Assembly: GCA_947502815.1 (NCBI GenBank)
Contig: CANNBH010000001.1
Location: forward strand, 1,116,001 to 1,180,000
Reading direction: 5' to 3'
DNA length: 64,000 nucleotides
Origin: an uncultured Erythrobacter sp.
Lineage (GTDB): Bacteria > Pseudomonadota > Alphaproteobacteria > Sphingomonadales > Sphingomonadaceae
In this document: piece by piece, positions 7,852-17,866 of the stretch
Numbering within the stretch: position 1 is the first letter of the stretch
How the letters are laid out: every line of letters starts with the position of its first letter
The notes under the pieces: generated by a model
The model's database searches: none
What the model was told of the DNA's origin: nothing
The model's input: the letters and a program-made list of their open reading frames with translations, nothing else
Position numbers and translations under genes: made by a program

Positions 7852-8280
7852 ATGCTTTCAGAATTCAAAGACTTCATTGCTAAGGGCAATGTTATGGAGC
7901 TGGCCGTTGCGGTCATCATCGCCGGCGCATTTGCCGTTATCGTTTCATCGCTCACCGCGGATTTGATCATGCCGATTGTTGGCGCGATCTTTGGCGACGT
8001 TGATTTCAGCAACAAATACATGGTGCTTTCCGGCGAAGTCGAAGCTGGCATGTCATTGGAAGCCGCGCGCGAAGCGGGTGCCAATGTTCTGGCATGGGGC
8101 GCGTTCCTCACGACGGTGATCAACTTTGTGATCCTTGCTTTCATCATCTTCATGCTGGTTCGTTACGCGAACAAGGCACAAGCGAGTATGGAAAAGGCAG
8201 AAGAAGCAGCGCCAGAAGAGCCAACTGGCCCAACTGAGCTTGAGCTGCTGACCGAAATCCGGGATGCGCTGAAGAAGTAA
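7852..8280 (+). CDS. mscL: Large-conductance mechanosensitive channel MscL
   Basis: A 142-residue MscL that forms a homopentameric inner-membrane emergency release valve. TM1 carries GNVMELAVAVIIAGAFAVIV, TM2 is at about 88-108, and a charged cytoplasmic helix (EEAAPEEPTG...LLTEIRDALKK) closes the protein. The start at 7852 has an AGAGGG site. The predicted periplasmic loop contains several acidic residues (GEVEAGMSLEAAREAG). The gene stands alone and ends in a strong terminator. Confidence 0.95.
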   Translation: MLSEFKDFIAKGNVMELAVAVIIAGAFAVIVSSLTADLIMPIVGAIFGDVDFSNKYMVLSGEVEAGMSLEAAREAGANVLAWGAFLTTVINFVILAFIIFMLVRYANKAQASMEKAEEAAPEEPTGPTELELLTEIRDALKK

Positions 8281-8301
8281 CTTCGGTTAGAATTTTTAGG
8301 A

Positions 8302-8339
8302 ACGCCCGCTTTGCGCTTTGGTGCAGGGCGGGCGTTTTT
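8302..8339 (+). terminator. Terminator of mscL
   Basis: An 8-bp stem ACGCCCGC/GCGGGCGT with an 18-nt loop is followed by five T residues, 22 bp after the mscL stop codon. Confidence 0.8.
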
Positions 8340-8370
8340 GTGTGCGCGTCGCATCCGCTCACTTGGCTAC

Positions 8371-8564
8371 GCCGCATAAGCGGCGGCGGCCGGTCGGCCT
8401 TGCGGTCGCTGGGCGACCGAACTCCGCCACCAAGCTTGCAGGAAAATCCCAAAACCAAGCCCCTAAATCTAACTGCGGAGCACGGACCCGCAAGGGTTCG
8501 CAAGCCCAACCGGGCGCCCGCAGGCCCGTTAGGGCCGAGGAAATCGCACCCCGGATGGGGTGCG
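8371..8564 (+). other. Hairpin-rich spacer between mscL and ssrA
   Basis: No convincing gene is seen between the mscL terminator and ssrA. The stretch holds several short perfect hairpins: GCCGC-ATAA-GCGGC (8371-8384), CGGTCGC-TGG-GCGACCG (8403-8419), a palindrome CGGGCGCCCG near 8513, GGCCC-GTTA-GGGCC (8523-8536) and CGCACCCC-GGAT-GGGGTGCG (8545-8564). None has a following T-run. This could be a structured RNA or an intergenic repeat element. Short open frames here have no ribosome-binding site. Confidence 0.4.
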
Positions 8565-8611
8565 CGAACAGAAACGCTCACTTCCAATTCATCTTTGGCA
8601 CGCTATATAGG

Positions 8612-8910
8612 CGTTGCCGGGCAACCGGATATGGCGATAAATTGCTGCGTGCAATAAGCACAACGGACCCGGGGGCAGTACCCGGCGTCTCCACCATAAA
8701 GCCCGGTTTTCGCGGGTGTTTTGACGGGGACGAACTAGGATCGACGTGGGCCGAAAAGCGTAGTTTTTGCCCGGGCTGAAAACCCCGTAAAACTGTTCAT
8801 TCTCATAAGTGCAAACGATAACGAAGCACTCGCAATCGCTGCGTAATTTTACGGCCTCACGGCCTGAATTTACAAAGCTAAGCGCGGTTGGACCGACCGG
8901 GCAACAGAAC
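8612..8910 (+). ncRNA. ssrA: tmRNA, circularly permuted two-piece alphaproteobacterial form
   Basis: The acceptor piece comes first and ends GTCTCCACCA (8687-8696) with the CCA encoded. After about 29 nt of processed spacer the coding piece starts GGGGACG (8726). GGGGACG pairs with CGTCTCC to form the 7-bp acceptor stem (one G-U). The tag frame GCA-AAC-GAT-AAC-GAA-GCA-CTC-GCA-ATC-GCT-GCG-TAA is at 8811-8846 and encodes ANDNEALAIAA. It is enclosed by a perfect helix CCGTAAAA (8785-8792) / TTTTACGG (8847-8854). The outer ends are approximate; GTTGCC near the 5' end can pair with GGCAAC near 8900. A weak TATATA at 8604-8609 may be the -10 box. It rescues stalled ribosomes with SmpB. Confidence 0.92.
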
Positions 8911-8933
8911 GGATTCCGGGGGCCCGGGGGGGC

Positions 8934-9028
8934 CTAGCAACAGAACCCCCCACCTTATATCAGTGGATACGGGCGGCCTGTCGGATTGCACGACGGTCCT
9001 CCCCCGGTTTCAATCTAGGGGCGGGTAG
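8934..9028. repeat. 95-bp direct repeat, copy A
   Basis: The unit starts CTAGCAACAGAA and contains ATCAGTGGATA, GTCGGATT and CGGTCCTCCCCCGGT. It is followed directly by a second imperfect copy with a period of exactly 95 bp. The CCTCCCCC core is complementary to ribosome-binding sites. It lies 24 bp after the probable end of ssrA, where GCAACAGAAC occurs once more (about 8901-8910). Confidence 0.8.
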
Positions 9029-9123
9029 CTAGCAACAGAAACCCCCACCCTACATCAGTGGATATGCGAGCGACCCGTCGGATTCCGCAGCGGTCCTCCC
9101 CCGGTCTCAACCAAGAGGCTGGC
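9029..9123. repeat. 95-bp direct repeat, copy B
   Basis: The second copy keeps CTAGCAACAGAA, CCCCCACC, ATCAGTGGATA, GTCGGATT, GCGGTCCTCCCCCGGT and TCAA, with scattered substitutions in between. The conserved blocks suggest constraint on particular segments. No T-run terminator or open frame is associated with either copy. Function unknown. Confidence 0.8.
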
Positions 9124-9180
9124 AATCGCAACAAAGTTCGATATCAATGGCTTACCCTCAAGCGAGCGTAGGAATCTGCG

Positions 9181-9933
9181 ATGCGACTATTTCTTCCAAT
9201 TGTATGCGGGCTCGCTGCTTTGGCGCTGCCAGCTCCGTCTCCTGCATCGGCGGAGACATACAACGAATATCTCAATCGTTTGCGCGACATCTGTTCAGTG
9301 GATTGCATGAAGCCACGCGATTTTCGCCGTTCAGCGCGGCGACGCGATGCCAATGATGCAGGCGAGATGGCCGTTATTATGGATGTCGTCGAAGTTCGGC
9401 GGGTTGGAGAGAATTTTGAGCTGTTGAGCATGAATATGCAGGGCTCGCCTCTCGAAGAATTGGCTATCTTGGGCTCAGCCGGGGTGAACACCTCCAGCAG
9501 CACCGGCATTGGCGGTCTGCCGCGCGGCAGCCGGGGCGGCACCAACCCCAATCTCATAATCATCGAAATCGACGAACAAACCCTCTTCGATATTATCAAC
9601 GTGGTGTCTCCCCTGCGGGAGGGCACCGTCCGCACAAACCCCGAAGAGGGAATTGTGGTGGAGCGGGATGCGGATCGCGTATTGAAGGCGCCGACACAGG
9701 CCGCTCTGCGGTCCTATTTTCGCAATCGCCGCGTTGTGGTGCGCGGGACAATTCGGCTGGAACCGGTGTTGATTGGCGCGCGCCGTGATTTCCGGCGCAA
9801 GCAGGTGACGCTGGAACTGACGGATGCGGACAATCTGGTCATGCTGCCGCGATACGACGATGACGGCAATCCGATTTTGGAAGATGAATTGGAAGGGCTG
9901 CGGGCGGATATAGCGCCAACCTCAGGAAACTAG
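9181..9933 (+). CDS. Exported protein of unknown function
   Basis: A 250-residue protein with a clear signal peptide (MRLFLPIVCGLAALALP... cleaved near ASA, about residue 24). The mature part begins ETYNEYLNRLRDIC and has two early cysteines that could form a disulfide (IC..VDC). A Ser/Gly-rich loop (about 100-122) separates it from an alpha/beta-looking C-terminal region. AGGA precedes the ATG by about 8 bases. I do not recognise the family. Its stop overlaps the stop of the convergent gene through a shared CTAG. Confidence 0.75.
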   Translation: MRLFLPIVCGLAALALPAPSPASAETYNEYLNRLRDICSVDCMKPRDFRRSARRRDANDAGEMAVIMDVVEVRRVGENFELLSMNMQGSPLEELAILGSAGVNTSSSTGIGGLPRGSRGGTNPNLIIIEIDEQTLFDIINVVSPLREGTVRTNPEEGIVVERDADRVLKAPTQAALRSYFRNRRVVVRGTIRLEPVLIGARRDFRRKQVTLELTDADNLVMLPRYDDDGNPILEDELEGLRADIAPTSGN

Positions 9934-10190
9934 GCCTGTTGGTTTGCCTCGGCCAATTGCGCGCGCAGTTCTTCGATCTCTTTCTTCGCCTTGAGCGAAT
10001 CCAAGATCGCCGCGCCGGCGAGAAAAACCGCGCCTGTTGCCGCCAAAAACAGCATTTTTCCGCCAAGACCGGGGTATTGCGTGAGATAGGACGATCCGCG
10101 CGCGGTCGCGCCCAAGGCCAAGGCATAGATAATCACGAAGGCTTCTAACCTGTTCTTGATTACAAACAGCCTCCCGATTTTCTGTAACAT
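9930..10190 (-). CDS. Small membrane protein with C-terminal coiled coil, unknown function
   Basis: An 86-residue protein starting MLQKIGRLFVIKNRLEAF, with two hydrophobic segments (about 12-32 and 43-62) and a charged coiled-coil tail (SLKAKKEIEELRAQLAEAN). ATG at 10190 is preceded by AGGAGA, which decides the start over a longer frame. The segment IKNRLEAFVIIYALALGATARG looks conserved-family-like, but I cannot assign a function. Confidence 0.75.
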   Translation of the reverse strand: MLQKIGRLFVIKNRLEAFVIIYALALGATARGSSYLTQYPGLGGKMLFLAATGAVFLAGAAILDSLKAKKEIEELRAQLAEANQQA

Positions 10191-10337
10191 GCATTCTCCT
10201 CTTAACCCCTGTAGAATGCACACTGTGTGCCAACGCCGCAATTGTGCGGGTTTAAAGGGTTAACGCAAGAAGCAGTGTAAGCGAACCCGACGCAATCGCC
10301 AAACGCGTTAACTTTGATCCTTGCCTGATCCGGGGGG

Positions 10338-11603
10338 CTAAATAAGTTCGCTTAGGTCCAGCGCCTGTAAAAGTGCGGCGCGCGCGGCGATCACTTGGGC
10401 GGCAAGGGTGTCTTTGCCGATGTCTGCCGGATCAATTTGTTCGGGCCATGTGTCGCCGATCACATGCTCCAGCAGGTCTGCCTTCGACTCATCCAACATA
10501 AAGCGCGGATCGACGGCGGCTGGATCGCACACAACACGCAGGCGCAAACAGGCGGGCCCTCCGCCATTGGCCATGCTTTGGCGCACATCTACGGGGATGA
10601 CGTCGCGGATGGGTCCGTTAGACGCCATCATCTTTTCCGCCCATGCCCAAACGCTGGCGCTTTCGCGGCATTCTTCGGGCACGATCAACGCCATGCCTCC
10701 ATCGGGCAGCGTCAGGAGCTGTGCGTTGAACAAATAGGTCCGGATCGCCTCTGCCAAAGACACCTCGGCGCTGGGCACTTCGACCACTTCCAGCGCGGGG
10801 AAGGCGGCGCGGATTGCGTCATATGCGCCGGCTTGATCGGCGAAGGCTTCGGCATGGGTGAACAGCACGCGCTCATTCGCGACGGAGACCACATCATTGT
10901 GAAACGCGCCCGCTTCGATGGCGGCAGGGTTCTGCTCGATAAAGACGCAAGCGGCAGGGTCCAGACCGTGCACGCGTGCGACTAGGCGGCTGGCCTGTTC
11001 ATGCTGGCGGGCGGGGAAAGTGCCGCTGGTTTTGCCATAGACAAACACTTCGACGCCCTTGTTGCCATGCCCTTCGCACAGGCGCATGTGGTTTGCCGCG
11101 CCTTCGTCTCCGAATGTTGGCGGGACGGGGCCGTGGACGGTGAAATGGTCGCTGTCACCGAACGCAATGTCGAGCATCCTCTTAGTGTCCGGCCATTCCT
11201 GCGCCCGGTGCAGCATTGTCACCAGATTGGCGGGCGAGAGGTGGCAGGTGCCGTCGGCGGTGTCGGCCGCGGGGCTGACGGTGGCGGCGTTGGCCGTCCA
11301 CATGCTGGAGGCAGACCACGGCGCTGCGCGCAATTGCGGCGCTTCGCTGCCATCATAGGCGAGCACGCTGGACAAAAGCCCATTGGGCCGGGGCAAGGGC
11401 AGCAAAAACCCTTGCACGCCTAATCGAGCCAGATTGCCGCGCATCTTTGCCACGCCTTGCAAAGCGGCGGCGCGCGGATAGGATGGATCGCCCTTGTGGC
11501 TGGCGCTGGCGATATTGCCCAATGATAGGCCCGCGTAATTGTGGCTGGGGCCGACAATCCCGTCGAAGTTGATCTCCACCAGTTTGCTATTTGGAGGCGT
11601 CAT
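10338..11603 (-). CDS. astB: N-succinylarginine dihydrolase
   Basis: A 421-residue enzyme of the arginine succinyltransferase (AST) pathway, which converts N2-succinylarginine to N2-succinylornithine, ammonia and CO2. The start VEINFDGIVGPSHNYAGLS, the motif HNDVVSVAN and the late NGGGPACLRLRV with the expected catalytic Cys are typical of AstB in the amidinotransferase superfamily. Its ATG overlaps the astA stop as ATGA. It is the last gene of a three-gene operon; astC, astD and astE are not in the window. Confidence 0.92.
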   Translation of the reverse strand: MTPPNSKLVEINFDGIVGPSHNYAGLSLGNIASASHKGDPSYPRAAALQGVAKMRGNLARLGVQGFLLPLPRPNGLLSSVLAYDGSEAPQLRAAPWSASSMWTANAATVSPAADTADGTCHLSPANLVTMLHRAQEWPDTKRMLDIAFGDSDHFTVHGPVPPTFGDEGAANHMRLCEGHGNKGVEVFVYGKTSGTFPARQHEQASRLVARVHGLDPAACVFIEQNPAAIEAGAFHNDVVSVANERVLFTHAEAFADQAGAYDAIRAAFPALEVVEVPSAEVSLAEAIRTYLFNAQLLTLPDGGMALIVPEECRESASVWAWAEKMMASNGPIRDVIPVDVRQSMANGGGPACLRLRVVCDPAAVDPRFMLDESKADLLEHVIGDTWPEQIDPADIGKDTLAAQVIAARAALLQALDLSELI

Positions 11604-12616
11604 CGCGCGACGCTCCAAACCATGTCACCTGGTGTCACGTCGAGCGCGTCAGCGGCCACCGCATCAATGGACAATTCGCCGTTATCGTCAAAGCTGCGCG
11701 CACCGTAACACGCCCGGAATGTCTCCAACTTGCCGGTCGCAAGAATGGCGCGTTCGCCTTCAGCCAGATCGACATGCGCCAGCTTGGCCTCGCGGCTGTT
11801 TTTGACGCTGGTCACTTCGTCTGTGGGGGCGACCATACTGGGCCCGCCGTCGAAGATGTCGACATACCCTTCGTAGCGGAACCCCTCGTTCTCCAGCATC
11901 CGCATGGCCGCTCTGCCGGTGGGGTGGGGGACGCCGATAACGCTGCGCGCGTCTTCGGATAGCATCGAGATATAGACCGGGTGCTTTGGCATCAGGTCGG
12001 CGATGAATTGATTGCCGTTGATCGCGTTAAAATAATCCGCCTCTTGGAAACTCATCCCAAAAAAGCGCCCCGCAACCCCGTCCCAAAACGGTGATCCGCC
12101 GCGTTCATCAATGATCCCGCGCAATTCGGCGAGAATCCGGTCGGCAAAGCGTTTGCGGTGCATCGCGACAAACAAATACCGCGACCGGGCCAGCAGCAAG
12201 CCGTGGCCCCCGGCGCGCTCATTAGGGTGCAGGAACAGGCCACCGACTTCGCTCGACCCTTCCAGATCGGTCACAAGGCTGAGCAATTCCGCGCGCACGG
12301 TGCGGTCCAATTGCTGGCTGTATTGGGTGAGCGTGTTGAGGCGGTAGGAGTAGAATGGCCATTGCTGGCCCACTTTGGTCATCAACTGGCACGTGCCGCG
12401 CACGGCCTTTGTCTGAAGGTTTTCAAGCACGAGGACGAATTGTTCGTCGGCCAGAGCGTCTTCGGTGTTGGCAAAGGCGGCCTCTGCTGTCTCAAGTTTT
12501 TCAGCCAATGCCTTGCGATCAGGCGGCAGATTGGTGAAGCCGCCACCGGTCAGCTTCGCCATCTCATAGAGATGTTCAAGGTCGCTGATGCGGGCGGCGC
12601 GAAGGCGAAAGGTCAA
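11600..12616 (-). CDS. astA: Arginine N-succinyltransferase
   Basis: A 338-residue AstA, the first AST-pathway enzyme (succinyl-CoA + arginine). Visible family segments are RAARISDLEHLYEMA, GGGFTNLPPDR, VGGLFLHPNERAGGHG (acyl-CoA binding region) and FWDGVAGRFFGMSFQEADYF. It overlaps the upstream M20 hydrolase gene by ATGA and astB by ATGA, so all three are probably translated from one message. This commits the cell to arginine use as nitrogen or carbon source. Confidence 0.93.
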   Translation of the reverse strand: MTFRLRAARISDLEHLYEMAKLTGGGFTNLPPDRKALAEKLETAEAAFANTEDALADEQFVLVLENLQTKAVRGTCQLMTKVGQQWPFYSYRLNTLTQYSQQLDRTVRAELLSLVTDLEGSSEVGGLFLHPNERAGGHGLLLARSRYLFVAMHRKRFADRILAELRGIIDERGGSPFWDGVAGRFFGMSFQEADYFNAINGNQFIADLMPKHPVYISMLSEDARSVIGVPHPTGRAAMRMLENEGFRYEGYVDIFDGGPSMVAPTDEVTSVKNSREAKLAHVDLAEGERAILATGKLETFRACYGARSFDDNGELSIDAVAADALDVTPGDMVWSVAR

Positions 12617-13806
12617 TTGAGAGCTCCTTCAGATAGCCTCTGAATAACACGAGCGGACAACGCGGCGCGTTCGGAAAGGCTGGCTGTGATTAGAAATTCA
12701 TCTGCGGAATGGATAGACCCGCCGCGCACACCCATCGTGTCCACTACGGGCACACCACAGGCGGCGATGTTGTTGCCATCGCAAACGCCGCCGGTGCTTT
12801 TCCACGCAATGTCTTGCCCCATTTCTGCGCCGCATTCGCGGACCAGATCGAACAGGCGCTGGGCCTGATCATCGACGGGTTTGGGCGGGCGGGTTACGCC
12901 GCCATGACGGCGGGCAGTGACTTCGTGCTGTGTCTCTATGTCGGACAGCAAAGTGTTGAGGGCGCTGTCGAAATTCTCCATCGCAGCCGTCGATTTGGGG
13001 CGGATGTTAAAGCGTAAAACGGCGTGATCGGGCACAACATTATTGGGGCCGCCGCCTTCGAGCTTTGCCGGATTGATGGTGATATCATCCGCTTCCATCC
13101 CCTTAAGCCGCAAAATCAAATCCGCCGCCGCGACCAGAGCGTTGCGTCCTTCGTGCGGGTTGCGCCCGGCGTGGGCGGATTTGCCAGTGATCGTGATCGA
13201 ATAATTGCCTGTGCCGCCGCGCGCATGGGCCAATGTTCCATCGGGCAAGGCCGACGGTTCATAAGTCAGAGCGGCAATCTTACCCTGCGCCATCTCTGCG
13301 ATCAGGGCGGAGCTTGCGAGCGACCCTGTTTCTTCGTCCGAATTGATCAGCACATCATAGCCAAGCGACCCGGCTGATGCGGTCTTCTCAAACGCCATCA
13401 GCGCATGAAGCATAACCGCAATTCCGCCCTTCATATCGGCCACACCAGGCCCGCCCAGCACGCCGTCTTCCAACCACGTTTGATCCTGAAACGGGTGATC
13501 GACCGGAAACACGGTGTCCATATGTCCGGTTAGCAATATGCGGCGATTGGCGGTGGGGCGCACACGCAAGATCAGATGCTGACCATGCGCCTTGTCAAAT
13601 TCGCTGCCATCGGCGGCGATGGCGGTCACTGGGGCAGGATCAATCAGTTCCACATCGCCCGGCAGCGCGCCAAATGCCTCAGCCAGAACCGATGCTTGGC
13701 GTGCCAGCCCATCCAGATTGGCTGTGCCGGTGTTTATCGCGCACCACGACTGGACCTGATCCAGCATAGCGCCAGCGTCGATTTGTGAGAGGAAGTTTGG
13801 TTTCAT
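12613..13806 (-). CDS. M20-family metallohydrolase in the ast operon
   Basis: A 397-residue M20 (ArgE/DapE/CPG2-like) enzyme. Zinc ligands are visible in TGHMDTVF, GVADMKGG, NSDEETGS and near the C-terminus SIHSADEF. The dimerisation domain contains GKSAHAGRNPHEGRNA. It heads the operon and overlaps astA by 4 nt. The AST pathway ends with N-succinylglutamate hydrolysis, normally by AstE of the M14 family. An M20 enzyme in this position might do that step or remove another N-acyl group; this is inference from context. Confidence 0.85.
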   Translation of the reverse strand: MKPNFLSQIDAGAMLDQVQSWCAINTGTANLDGLARQASVLAEAFGALPGDVELIDPAPVTAIAADGSEFDKAHGQHLILRVRPTANRRILLTGHMDTVFPVDHPFQDQTWLEDGVLGGPGVADMKGGIAVMLHALMAFEKTASAGSLGYDVLINSDEETGSLASSALIAEMAQGKIAALTYEPSALPDGTLAHARGGTGNYSITITGKSAHAGRNPHEGRNALVAAADLILRLKGMEADDITINPAKLEGGGPNNVVPDHAVLRFNIRPKSTAAMENFDSALNTLLSDIETQHEVTARRHGGVTRPPKPVDDQAQRLFDLVRECGAEMGQDIAWKSTGGVCDGNNIAACGVPVVDTMGVRGGSIHSADEFLITASLSERAALSARVIQRLSEGALN

Positions 13807-13953
13807 ATGCCACCATCTCTAGCGGGGGAATTGCCCATTTGAAAGCCGCGTCCAACCCGTTGCAATATGCCGCGTGATTGGCCATAGGACGCATCGTCCT
13901 CCTCCCCAGGTCCCGATAAACCCCCGATAGAATATCAGGTCACGAGGACACTA

Positions 13954-16062
13954 ATGACAAATATGATTACGCGCAGCGGCCTTTCGGTTGATGAACGTCT
14001 GGCGGCTTTTCTTGATACGCAGGTGCTCGCCCCTCTGGGCCGCGCCCCCCAAGTGTTTTGGGATGGTTTTGCCGCGCTTTTGGCCGATTTCGCCCCGCGC
14101 AATGCGGCACTGCTGGCCAAACGGGAGGATCTGCAGGCGCAGATCGATGCTTGGCATAAAGCGCGAGCCGGCAAAGCGCATGATGCTGCAGAATATCAGG
14201 CGTTCCTGCGAGAGATCGGTTACCTCGTTCCTGAACCGGACGACTTTCGGATCGGCACGGAAAATGTTGATGCAGAGATCGCGACAATGGCCGGCCCTCA
14301 GCTGGTGGTGCCGATCCTGAATGCGCGTTTTCTGCTCAACGCTGCCAATGCGCGCTGGGGCAGTCTGTATGATGCTTTCTATGGCACCGATGCGCTGGAT
14401 GCTGCTCCTGCAAAGCCGGGCGGCTATGACACGGTGCGCGGTGATGCGGTGATTGCGCGCGGACGCGAATTCCTCGATTCCGCGCTGCCTTTGGTGGATC
14501 AAAGCTGGACCGATTTGGTCGATGAAAACGACGGTAAGCTGGTGGATGAAAGCCAATGGGTTGGCTTTACGCAAAAAGGATTGCTGTTCCAAAACAACGG
14601 CCTGCATATCGAAGTTGTCTTTGATCGTAACACGCCGGTGGGCAAAACCGACAAGGCCGGGATCGCGGACATCATCGTGGAAAGCGCGCTTACGACCATT
14701 GCCGATTGCGAAGATTCTGTCGCGGCGGTTGATGCAGAGGATAAGCTGCTTGCCTACACCAATTGGCTCGGTGTGATCCGGGGCGATTTGCAAGAAAGCT
14801 TTGAAAAGGGGGGCAAGACGCTCACGCGCCAATTGGCGGGCAACAAGACCTATAAAGACGGCGCAGGCAAAGAGCGCAGCCTTTCTGGGCGCAGCCTGAT
14901 GTTTGTGCGCAATGTCGGCCATTTGATGACCAATCCAGCGATCCGCTTGGCAGGTGGCAGCGAGATCCCCGAGGGCATCATGGATGCAGTCTTCACCAGC
15001 GCAATCAGCACCTTGGATGTCGAAGGTCATGCGAAATATGGCAATTCCAAGCCCAAGAGCGGAAAGGGCAGCATCTACATCGTAAAGCCCAAGATGCACG
15101 GGCCGGAAGAATGCGCCTTTACCAACGATCTATTCAACGCGGTCGAAGACCTGCTGGCGATTCCGCGCCACACGATCAAGGTCGGCGTGATGGACGAAGA
15201 ACGCCGGACCAGCGCGAACCTTGGCGCGTGTATTGAGGCGGTGAAAGACCGGATCGTCTTTATCAACACCGGCTTCTTAGACCGGACAGGCGATGAAATT
15301 CACACGTCGATGCACGCGGGCCCGATGATGCGCAAAGGCGCGATGAAGGGTTCGGCGTGGCTGCGTTCGTACGAAGCGCGCAATGTTGCGATTGGCCTAA
15401 AACATGGGCTGTCGGGCAAGGCGCAAATCGGCAAGGGCATGTGGGCCGCGCCCGACCTTATGGGTCAAATGATGGTGGAAAAAATCGGCCATCTGCGCGC
15501 CGGGGCGAACACCGCATGGGTGCCATCACCAACTGCCGCGACGCTGCACGCGCTGCATTACCACGCAGAAAACGTGTTCGATATTCAGGCGACCCTGCCT
15601 GAGCCTGCGGGCCTTGATGCGCTGCTTTCCATCCCCTTGGCGACCGATACGAACTGGCCAGATGATGAGCTGCGCGATGAGCTGGATAACAACGCGCAGG
15701 GCCTGCTGGGATATGTGGTGCGCTGGATCGATGCGGGCGTTGGCTGTTCCAAGGTGCCGGACATCAATGACGTGGGCCTGATGGAAGACCGCGCTACCTT
15801 GCGCATTTCATCGCAGCACATGGCCAACTGGCTGCTGCACGGTATCGTGACAGAGGATCAGGTGATGGACAGCCTGACTCGCATGGCTGCCAAAGTGGAC
15901 GCGCAGAATGCAGGCGATCCGAGCTATGTGCCGCTGATCGGCAATGAAGACGGCGCGGCATTTAGCGCGGCGAAAGAGCTGGTGTTCAACGGCGTGGAGC
16001 AGCCATCTGGCTACACCGAGCCGTTGTTGCATGCATGGCGATTGCGCAAAAAGGCAGGGTAG
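13954..16062 (+). CDS. glcB: Malate synthase G
   Basis: A 702-residue monomeric malate synthase, the usual length of isoform G, which condenses glyoxylate and acetyl-CoA. Recognisable parts are the TIM-barrel segments with [26 protein letters not shown], the acidic site region [18 protein letters not shown] and the C-terminal plug with [22 protein letters not shown] precedes the ATG. The gene stands alone; no isocitrate lyase is nearby. Confidence 0.96.
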   Translation: MTNMITRSGLSVDERLAAFLDTQVLAPLGRAPQVFWDGFAALLADFAPRNAALLAKREDLQAQIDAWHKARAGKAHDAAEYQAFLREIGYLVPEPDDFRIGTENVDAEIATMAGPQLVVPILNARFLLNAANARWGSLYDAFYGTDALDAAPAKPGGYDTVRGDAVIARGREFLDSALPLVDQSWTDLVDENDGKLVDESQWVGFTQKGLLFQNNGLHIEVVFDRNTPVGKTDKAGIADIIVESALTTIADCEDSVAAVDAEDKLLAYTNWLGVIRGDLQESFEKGGKTLTRQLAGNKTYKDGAGKERSLSGRSLMFVRNVGHLMTNPAIRLAGGSEIPEGIMDAVFTSAISTLDVEGHAKYGNSKPKSGKGSIYIVKPKMHGPEECAFTNDLFNAVEDLLAIPRHTIKVGVMDEERRTSANLGACIEAVKDRIVFINTGFLDRTGDEIHTSMHAGPMMRKGAMKGSAWLRSYEARNVAIGLKHGLSGKAQIGKGMWAAPDLMGQMMVEKIGHLRAGANTAWVPSPTAATLHALHYHAENVFDIQATLPEPAGLDALLSIPLATDTNWPDDELRDELDNNAQGLLGYVVRWIDAGVGCSKVPDINDVGLMEDRATLRISSQHMANWLLHGIVTEDQVMDSLTRMAAKVDAQNAGDPSYVPLIGNEDGAAFSAAKELVFNGVEQPSGYTEPLLHAWRLRKKAG

Positions 16063-16135
16063 CAATCGACCTTGGCATTGTTCCGATTGCGTTTAGCGAT
16101 TGGACAATTTTTGTGGCCAAGCATAAATTGCGGCG

Positions 16136-16738
16136 ATGGTTTTCCCCTATTCGCATCCGTGGAAAGCGCTTGGCTTGGGTGTTGTAACAGGTCTCGCAAC
16201 ACTTGCGGCTATGCATGTCCTCTTCGATGACACCGCGTTGCAGATGGCGACACGGTGGACGGGCCGCATATCCGCTTTGCTGTTCCTGCCCGTTGTGGTG
16301 GCCCGGCCGCTGGTCGACATGTTTGGCAGCAAACGGTTTGGCGCATTGTTAAGGCAGAGGGCCGGTTTTGGACTGGTTCTGGCCGGCAATCACCATGTGC
16401 ACATGGTTTTGCTCACGGTCTATTTGATCGGGGAGGGGGCCGCTGCCTCAGATTTCTATCTAAATCCGGGCCTCTATATCTATTTTCTATTGGTGGGGAT
16501 GAACGTCACCAGCTTCCCAAAACTCGCCAAAACACTGCCGCGATCCTTTGTGCGATGGCTGCACGTTGTCGGTCTATATGCCTTGGCGGCAGCGTTCTTC
16601 TCCACGCTCCTCTTAAGCCAGTTGACCGGAGAGGAAACAGGCTGGTTCCGGCTGTCTTACTTGATCGTCTTTGCGCTATGTTTTGCAATCAGGTTTGCTG
16701 CCGCGCTGAAAAAGTTGGTTGCCAATTCCAGGCGCTAG
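16136..16738 (+). CDS. Polytopic membrane protein, ferric-reductase-like
   Basis: A 200-residue protein with about six hydrophobic segments. Arg/His positions (RWTGRISALLFLPVVVARPL, RRQ/RQRAGFGLVLAGNHHVHM, RWLHVVGLYALAAAFF) resemble the haem-binding ferric reductase-like transmembrane domain also found in MsrQ. No flavin domain and no MsrP partner adjoin. I treat haem binding as likely but unproven. It is 73 bp after glcB without a clear terminator between them. Confidence 0.65.
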   Translation: MVFPYSHPWKALGLGVVTGLATLAAMHVLFDDTALQMATRWTGRISALLFLPVVVARPLVDMFGSKRFGALLRQRAGFGLVLAGNHHVHMVLLTVYLIGEGAAASDFYLNPGLYIYFLLVGMNVTSFPKLAKTLPRSFVRWLHVVGLYALAAAFFSTLLLSQLTGEETGWFRLSYLIVFALCFAIRFAAALKKLVANSRR

Positions 16739-16756
16739 ACCGCCGACACCCGCGCT

Positions 16757-17767
<1,011 letters not shown>

Positions 17768-17866
17768 AGAATGGCAGCAAAGGCCGACTAGTCTGTGCAA
17801 CCCTGCCTAGCCCAACTGACACGGATCATGCGTAGCAAATTGTCGCGAAGTGTCGCGCGCACGCCG

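Noticed and set aside
8596..8611. Possible second sigma-54 promoter before ssrA (TTGGCACG...)
   Set aside because: The GG is present, but the GC at the required 10-bp spacing is missing (AG instead).
8318..8779. Open frame across the hairpin spacer and ssrA
   Set aside because: It overlaps the structurally certain tmRNA acceptor piece, and the protein has no motifs or start signal.
8934..9123. CRISPR-like array
   Set aside because: There are only two 95-bp imperfect copies without regular short repeats and unique spacers, and no cas genes nearby.
13951..15099. 382-codon open frame antisense to malate synthase G
   Set aside because: The plus strand is unambiguously glcB; the antisense frame has no start signal or family similarity.
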